DNA of 64,000 nucleotides from Pseudoalteromonas caenipelagi. GTDB taxonomy: Bacteria > Pseudomonadota > Gammaproteobacteria > Enterobacterales > Alteromonadaceae. Below are positions 59,561-64,000 of the stretch, piece after piece; the stretch's first letter is position 1, and every line of letters starts with the position of its first letter. The translations under genes were made by a program, and so were the position numbers. The notes beneath the pieces are model-generated. The model did no database searches and was not told where the DNA came from. It worked only from the letters and a program-made list of their open reading frames with translations. The stretch is taken from the NCBI RefSeq assembly GCF_013140855.1, contig NZ_JABBPG010000001.1, positions 744,001 through 808,000 on the forward strand, given 5' to 3'.

Positions 59561-61483
59561 ATGACGATATTTGAACACTACCAAGCCAGGTATGAAGCAG
59601 CACAAGAAGAAGAGTACAGTATCGCCGAGTTTCTTGAGATTTGTAAAGAAGATAAATCGGCCTATGCGAGTGCTCCAGAGCGCCTATTAATGGCCATAGG
59701 CGAGCCCGAAATGATAGACACGGCGAGTGATGCGCGTTTAAGTCGGCTTTTTTCTAACCGCGTTATTGCCCGATATCCTGCCTTTAACGAATTTTATGGT
59801 ATGGAAGATGCGATTGAACAAATCGTCTCTTATCTAAAACATGCCGCTCAAGGATTAGAAGAATGCAAACAAGTACTGTATTTGCTAGGTCCTGTAGGCG
59901 GCGGTAAATCTTCTATTGCTGAAAAACTAAAATATTTAATGCAGCAAGTCCCTATTTATTCTATCAAAGGCTCTCCCGTTAACGATCACCCTCTTTCTCT
60001 TTTTAATCCAATTGAAGATGCAGAATTACTTGAGAAAGAATATGGGATCAAACCACGCTATTTAAAAACGGTTATGTCTCCATGGGCAACCAAACGATTA
60101 CATGAGTTTAATGGTGACATTAGTAAGTTTAAAGTGGTAAAGCGTTACCCTTCTATTTTAGACCAAGTTGCGATAGCTAAAACCGAGCCTGGGGATGAAA
60201 ATAACCAAGATATTTCTGCTTTAGTAGGTAAAGTGGATATTAGAAAATTGGAGCATTTTGCACAAAATGACCCTGATGCCTACTCATACTCGGGTGCACT
60301 ATGTTTAGCTAACCAAGGTTTGATGGAGTTTGTTGAGATGTTTAAAGCACCTATCAAGGTACTACATCCATTGCTCACAGCCACTCAAGAAGGGAACTAT
60401 AACGGCACAGAGGGCATATCCGCCCTCCCCTTCAATGGCATGATTTTGGCGCACTCCAATGAATCTGAATGGCAAACCTTTAAAAATAACAAAAACAATG
60501 AAGCATTCTTAGACCGTGTTTACATTGTTAAAGTACCTTATTGTTTGAGGGTATCTGAAGAAGTTAAAATTTATAATAAGCTCATTGAAAACAGTGAATT
60601 AGCTGTTGCTCCTTGTGCCCCTGGCACACTCGAAACACTTGCTAAATTTGTTGCCTTGTCACGTCTAAAAGAGCCTGAAAATTCAAGTATTTACTCAAAA
60701 ATGCGCGTATACGATGGCGAAAGTTTAAAAGATACAGATCCAAAAGCGAAATCATACCAAGAGTACCGAGACTATGCGGGTGTCGATGAGGGTATGACAG
60801 GGCTATCAACCCGTTTTGCCTTTAAAATCTTATCTCGCGTGTTTAACTTCGATCATGCTGAAGTTGCAGCCAACCCGGTTCATTTATTCTATGTGCTGGA
60901 GCAGCAGATTGAGCGCGAGCAATTTAGCGCCGAAGTACAAGAGCGCTATCTCAGTCATTTAAAAGGTTACTTAATTCCTCAGTATGTAGAATTTATTGGT
61001 AAAGAGCTTCAAACAGCATATCTTGAATCGTATTCTGAATATGGCCAAAACATTTTTGACCGATATGTAACCTATGCCGATTTCTGGATCCAAGACCAAG
61101 AGTACAGAGATCCAGACACAGGTCAGCTATTTGACAGAGCTGCTTTAAACGCAGAGCTTGAAAAAATTGAAAAACCAGCAGGAATTTCAAATCCTAAAGA
61201 TTTCAGAAATGAAATTGTGAACTTTGTGCTAAGAGCAAGAGCTCACCATAATGGTCAAAATCCGGTTTGGACTAGCTATGAGAAATTGCGTACCGTCATT
61301 GAGAAGAAAATGTTCTCTAACACAGAAGAATTACTGCCGGTTATTTCTTTCAATGCTAAAACCTCCGCTGAGGATCAGAAAAAGCATGAGGATTTTGTTA
61401 ATCGCATGGTTGAGAAGGGTTATACGCAGAAACAAGTTAGATTACTCTCTGAATGGTATCTAAGAGTTCGCAAGTCACAGTAA
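59561..61483 (+). CDS. prkA: Serine protein kinase PrkA (YeaG)
   Basis: This 640-residue protein is near-identical in motifs to E. coli YeaG: AAA+ Walker A LGPVGGGKSSIAEK near 102-115, NDHPLSLFNP, TATQEGNYNGTEG, HSNESEW and EAFLDRVYIVKVPYCLR. YeaG works with YeaH in adaptation to nitrogen starvation and stationary phase. It is the first gene of prkA-yeaH-ycgB, with GGAGG at six bases. Confidence 0.95.
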   Translation: MTIFEHYQARYEAAQEEEYSIAEFLEICKEDKSAYASAPERLLMAIGEPEMIDTASDARLSRLFSNRVIARYPAFNEFYGMEDAIEQIVSYLKHAAQGLEECKQVLYLLGPVGGGKSSIAEKLKYLMQQVPIYSIKGSPVNDHPLSLFNPIEDAELLEKEYGIKPRYLKTVMSPWATKRLHEFNGDISKFKVVKRYPSILDQVAIAKTEPGDENNQDISALVGKVDIRKLEHFAQNDPDAYSYSGALCLANQGLMEFVEMFKAPIKVLHPLLTATQEGNYNGTEGISALPFNGMILAHSNESEWQTFKNNKNNEAFLDRVYIVKVPYCLRVSEEVKIYNKLIENSELAVAPCAPGTLETLAKFVALSRLKEPENSSIYSKMRVYDGESLKDTDPKAKSYQEYRDYAGVDEGMTGLSTRFAFKILSRVFNFDHAEVAANPVHLFYVLEQQIEREQFSAEVQERYLSHLKGYLIPQYVEFIGKELQTAYLESYSEYGQNIFDRYVTYADFWIQDQEYRDPDTGQLFDRAALNAELEKIEKPAGISNPKDFRNEIVNFVLRARAHHNGQNPVWTSYEKLRTVIEKKMFSNTEELLPVISFNAKTSAEDQKKHEDFVNRMVEKGYTQKQVRLLSEWYLRVRKSQ

Positions 61484-61510
61484 TACGATTAGAAACTGAG
61501 AGGGTGATTT

Positions 61511-62794
61511 ATGGCGCATTTTATAGACCGTCGCCTGAACGGTAAAAATAAGAGTACGCTGAACCGACAACGCTTTATTAGACGTTACAAGAAGCAGATT
61601 AAAGAAGCTGTTTCTGATGCGATTAATAAGCGCAGCGTAACCGACACTAGCAGTGGAGAGAGTATTTCAATCCCTCAACGAGATATTAGCGAGCCAATAT
61701 TTCATCAAGGTAAAGGGGGGGATCGTGAAATGATCCACCCTGGCAATGACCAGTTTAGTACGGGGGATAAAATTCAACGCCCTCCTTCTGGTCAAGGGGG
61801 TGGCTCAGGACCTGGAGATGCCAGCGATCAAGGCGAAGGCGAAGATGATTTTGTATTCTCAATATCAAAAGACGAATATTTAGACCTTTTGTTTGAAGAC
61901 TTGGAACTGCCTAATCTTCAACAGAGCCAGCTAGATAAACTCGTGCAAATGAAAACACATCGTGCTGGCTTTTGTAATGATGGTATGCCGAGTAATTTAG
62001 ACATTGTTCGCTCGTTAAGGGGCTCCTTAGCTCGCAGAGTTGCTATGTCTGCTAGTAAACGCAGACGGCTTGCCGAAGCAGAAGAAGAGCTGACTGCTTT
62101 ACTGGAAGAGCCCGTTCCTCCTCAACAAAAAATTACCGAGTTAGAAGCTGAAATAGCACAGTTGAAGCAAAAAATTGCAGCCGTTCCATTTATTGATAAT
62201 TATGATCTTAGGTTTAGGAATTACGAAAAGCGTCCTCACCCAACGAGCAAAGCTGTAATGTTTTGTTTGATGGATGTGTCAGGTTCAATGGATCAAGCTA
62301 CAAAAGATATGGCTAAACGTTTTTACATTTTGCTATATCAATTTCTAACCAGAACATACAAAGATATTGAAGTGGTTTACATTAGGCACCACACCCAAGC
62401 GAAAGAGGTTGATGAACAAGAATTTTTCTATTCGCAAGAAACAGGGGGAACCATTGTATCTAGTGCGCTTAAGCTGATGGATGAAATTGTTAAGGAACGC
62501 TATTCTCAGGGGGATTGGAATATCTATGCCGCACAAGCATCTGATGGTGATAATTGGGCTGATGACTCTCCACACTGTACTGAGATCATGACGAAAAAAC
62601 TGCTTAAAGCCGTTAGGTATTATGCTTATATAGAGATCACTACTCGTGCACATCAAAGCCTGTGGCGTGAATATCAAGCAATCGCGAACACGCACGACAA
62701 CTTTGCCATGCAACATATCCGCACGGTTGAAGATATCTACCCGATCTTTAGAGAGCTGTTCAAAAAGAATCGTCAACAACAAGGCGCGGCTTAG
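61511..62794 (+). CDS. yeaH: DUF444 protein YeaH
   Basis: This 427-residue protein has the N-terminal [20 protein letters not shown] of YeaH and a Gly/Ser-rich linker. It has a coiled-coil stretch at about 175-225 and a von Willebrand A-like domain with the MIDAS motif [20 protein letters not shown] near 255 (DxSxS). It is the partner of PrkA, 27 bp downstream of it and 18 bp before ycgB. Confidence 0.93.
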   Translation: MAHFIDRRLNGKNKSTLNRQRFIRRYKKQIKEAVSDAINKRSVTDTSSGESISIPQRDISEPIFHQGKGGDREMIHPGNDQFSTGDKIQRPPSGQGGGSGPGDASDQGEGEDDFVFSISKDEYLDLLFEDLELPNLQQSQLDKLVQMKTHRAGFCNDGMPSNLDIVRSLRGSLARRVAMSASKRRRLAEAEEELTALLEEPVPPQQKITELEAEIAQLKQKIAAVPFIDNYDLRFRNYEKRPHPTSKAVMFCLMDVSGSMDQATKDMAKRFYILLYQFLTRTYKDIEVVYIRHHTQAKEVDEQEFFYSQETGGTIVSSALKLMDEIVKERYSQGDWNIYAAQASDGDNWADDSPHCTEIMTKKLLKAVRYYAYIEITTRAHQSLWREYQAIANTHDNFAMQHIRTVEDIYPIFRELFKKNRQQQGAA

Positions 62795-62812
62795 CCACAT
62801 TGGAGGGAGCTT

Positions 62813-64000
62813 ATGAGTTATAACCCAATGAATGATGGGCCTGATTGGACCTTCGATCTGCTTAATGAATATCAAGCAGAAATTGCTCGCGTTGCTGAGC
62901 ATTACAGGCTAGATACCTACCCTAACCAAATCGAAGTAATCACCGCAGAACAGATGATGGATGCGTACTCGAGTGTGGGTATGCCAATAGGATATAGCCA
63001 CTGGTCGTTTGGCAAAAAGTTTATTTCTACGGAGCAAAATTATAAACGTGGGCAAATGGGATTAGCATATGAGATTGTTATCAATTCTGATCCGTGTATT
63101 GCCTATTTAATGGAAGAAAATACTTTGCCTATGCAAGCGCTTGTTATGGCGCATGCATGCTACGGCCATAACTCTTTTTTTAAAGGCAACTACCTATTTA
63201 AAACCTGGACCGATGCATCTTCGATTATTGATTATTTAGTATTTGCTAAAAACTATATTGCCCAATGTGAAGAAAAACATGGTATTGACGAAGTTGAGAA
63301 TCTTTTGGATTCATGTCACGCGCTGATGAATTATGGTGTTGACCGTTATAAGCGCCCTCAGCAAATTTCATTGTACGAAGAACAAAAGAGGCAAAAAGAG
63401 CGAGAAGACTATCTGCAATCACAAGTAAATGAGCTATGGAGAACTATTCCTAGTAATCAACAAGAAGAACAGATGAAAAAGGTTCGCTTTCCAAGCGAGC
63501 CTCAGGAAAATATCCTGTACTTTATAGAAAAAAATGCACCGTTACTGGAGTCTTGGCAGCGTGAGGTGATCCGTATTGTCAGAAAGATCTCACAATATTT
63601 TTATCCACAAAGACAAACGCAGGTCATGAATGAGGGGTGGGCAACATTTTGGCACTACACGATTTTAAACCATCTTTACGATGAAGGTAAATTATCAGAT
63701 GCCTTCATGTTAGAGTTCTTGCAAAGCCACACTAATGTTGTTTATCAACCCCCCTACAACAGTAAATTTTACTCTGGTATTAACCCTTATGCACTTGGCT
63801 TCAATATGATGGTTGACATCAGACGCATCTGCGAAAATCCGACTGACGAAGATAAAGCATGGTTTCCTGAGTTTGCTGGGAGTGATTGGCTAGATACTTT
63901 ACATTTTGCGATGGAAAATTTTAAAGATGAAAGTTTTATCAGTCAGTTTTTATCTCCAAAACTCATTCGTGATTTTAAGTTGTTTACTATTATCGATAAT
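62813..64000 (+). CDS. ycgB: SpoVR family protein YcgB, N-terminal part
   Basis: From ATG 62813 (GGAGG eight bases upstream) the frame stays open for 396 codons to the window edge. It reads DGPDWTFDLLNEYQ, GYSHWSFGKKF, MAHACYGHNSFFKGN and MNEGWATFWHYTILNHL, all typical of SpoVR/YcgB proteins of about 510 residues. In E. coli and relatives ycgB is regulated with yeaGH. About 110 residues are missing beyond the window. Confidence 0.93.
   Translation, partial: MSYNPMNDGPDWTFDLLNEYQAEIARVAEHYRLDTYPNQIEVITAEQMMDAYSSVGMPIGYSHWSFGKKFISTEQNYKRGQMGLAYEIVINSDPCIAYLMEENTLPMQALVMAHACYGHNSFFKGNYLFKTWTDASSIIDYLVFAKNYIAQCEEKHGIDEVENLLDSCHALMNYGVDRYKRPQQISLYEEQKRQKEREDYLQSQVNELWRTIPSNQQEEQMKKVRFPSEPQENILYFIEKNAPLLESWQREVIRIVRKISQYFYPQRQTQVMNEGWATFWHYTILNHLYDEGKLSDAFMLEFLQSHTNVVYQPPYNSKFYSGINPYALGFNMMVDIRRICENPTDEDKAWFPEFAGSDWLDTLHFAMENFKDESFISQFLSPKLIRDFKLFTIIDN

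Noticed and set aside
62345..62902. A 185-codon minus-strand frame opposite yeaH and ycgB.
   Set aside because: It runs antisense across two well-supported genes and their junction and has no family likeness.

Overview
The window reads as a chromosomal segment of a marine gammaproteobacterium of the Pseudoalteromonas type (order Alteromonadales). The reasons are the A+T-rich composition, the high similarity of housekeeping proteins to Escherichia coli (NadA, CmoA, YafJ, YgjP, GltB, PrkA), the GlcNAc/chitin-type nag cluster with NagR-like operators, and the seven-copy tRNA-Lys array. No phage, insertion sequence, CRISPR array or plasmid function was seen. This is mostly core genome, and the interest lies in regulatory sites, broken genes and non-coding structure.

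Layout. 1-2.9 kb: the tail of a TetR-type regulator, tRNA-Ser(GGA), nadA, and an array of seven tRNA-Lys(UUU) genes with two 225-bp tandem units that carry 5' half-tRNA remnants. 3-7.8 kb: the complete tolQ-tolR-tolA-tolB-pal-cpoB envelope operon. 7.8-8.7 kb: a gene-free stretch with a well-formed candidate small RNA. 8.7-10.9 kb: ruvC-ruvA-ruvB with a LexA-like box. 10.9-12 kb: two broken genes, a frameshifted TfoX C-domain protein and a nitrilase with an in-frame stop. 12-16.3 kb: aspS, yecE, an orphan double-glycine leader peptide, a GFA-family enzyme and ygjP. 16.3-22.7 kb: a lone flippase, a DUF3334/CheX-like protein, cmoA-cmoB (tRNA wobble modification), purM-purN and a DUF3108 protein. 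22.7-33.8 kb: yafJ, a small YHYH/peptidoglycan-binding protein, an NhaC-type antiporter, topA, a large Ig-like lipoprotein and a dicarboxylate symporter. 33.8-41.5 kb: metC, nudC, then nagB and the nagK-nagA-nagX operon for N-acetylglucosamine use, and a 2-oxoglutarate oxygenase. 41.7-49 kb: an M48 protease lipoprotein, a Bcr/CflA exporter, grpE with a sigma-32 promoter embedded in an upstream HrcA-like gene, nadK, an unknown membrane protein, and recN behind two SOS boxes. 49.6-64 kb: an OafA-type acyltransferase, gltB-gltD behind ARG boxes, grxD, sodB and the prkA-yeaH-ycgB stress triad, the last running off the end.

How the genes work together. NagK phosphorylates GlcNAc, NagA deacetylates GlcNAc-6-P and NagB deaminates GlcN-6-P. 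NagX is a membrane protein of the same regulon. Both transcription units carry the same 16-bp palindrome in opposite orientation. RecN and RuvABC belong to the SOS recombination-repair response, and LexA-like boxes precede both units. GltBD makes glutamate and probably answers to ArgR. CmoA makes carboxy-SAM for CmoB. Start sites were moved inward for several genes (nadA, tolR, the GFA protein, ygjP, nhaC-like, metC, nagK, nagX, the M48 protease, grpE, recN, the acyltransferase, grxD, sodB) on ribosome-binding-site and family-length grounds. All functional calls come from reading the translated sequence and from memory of the families, with no database search.
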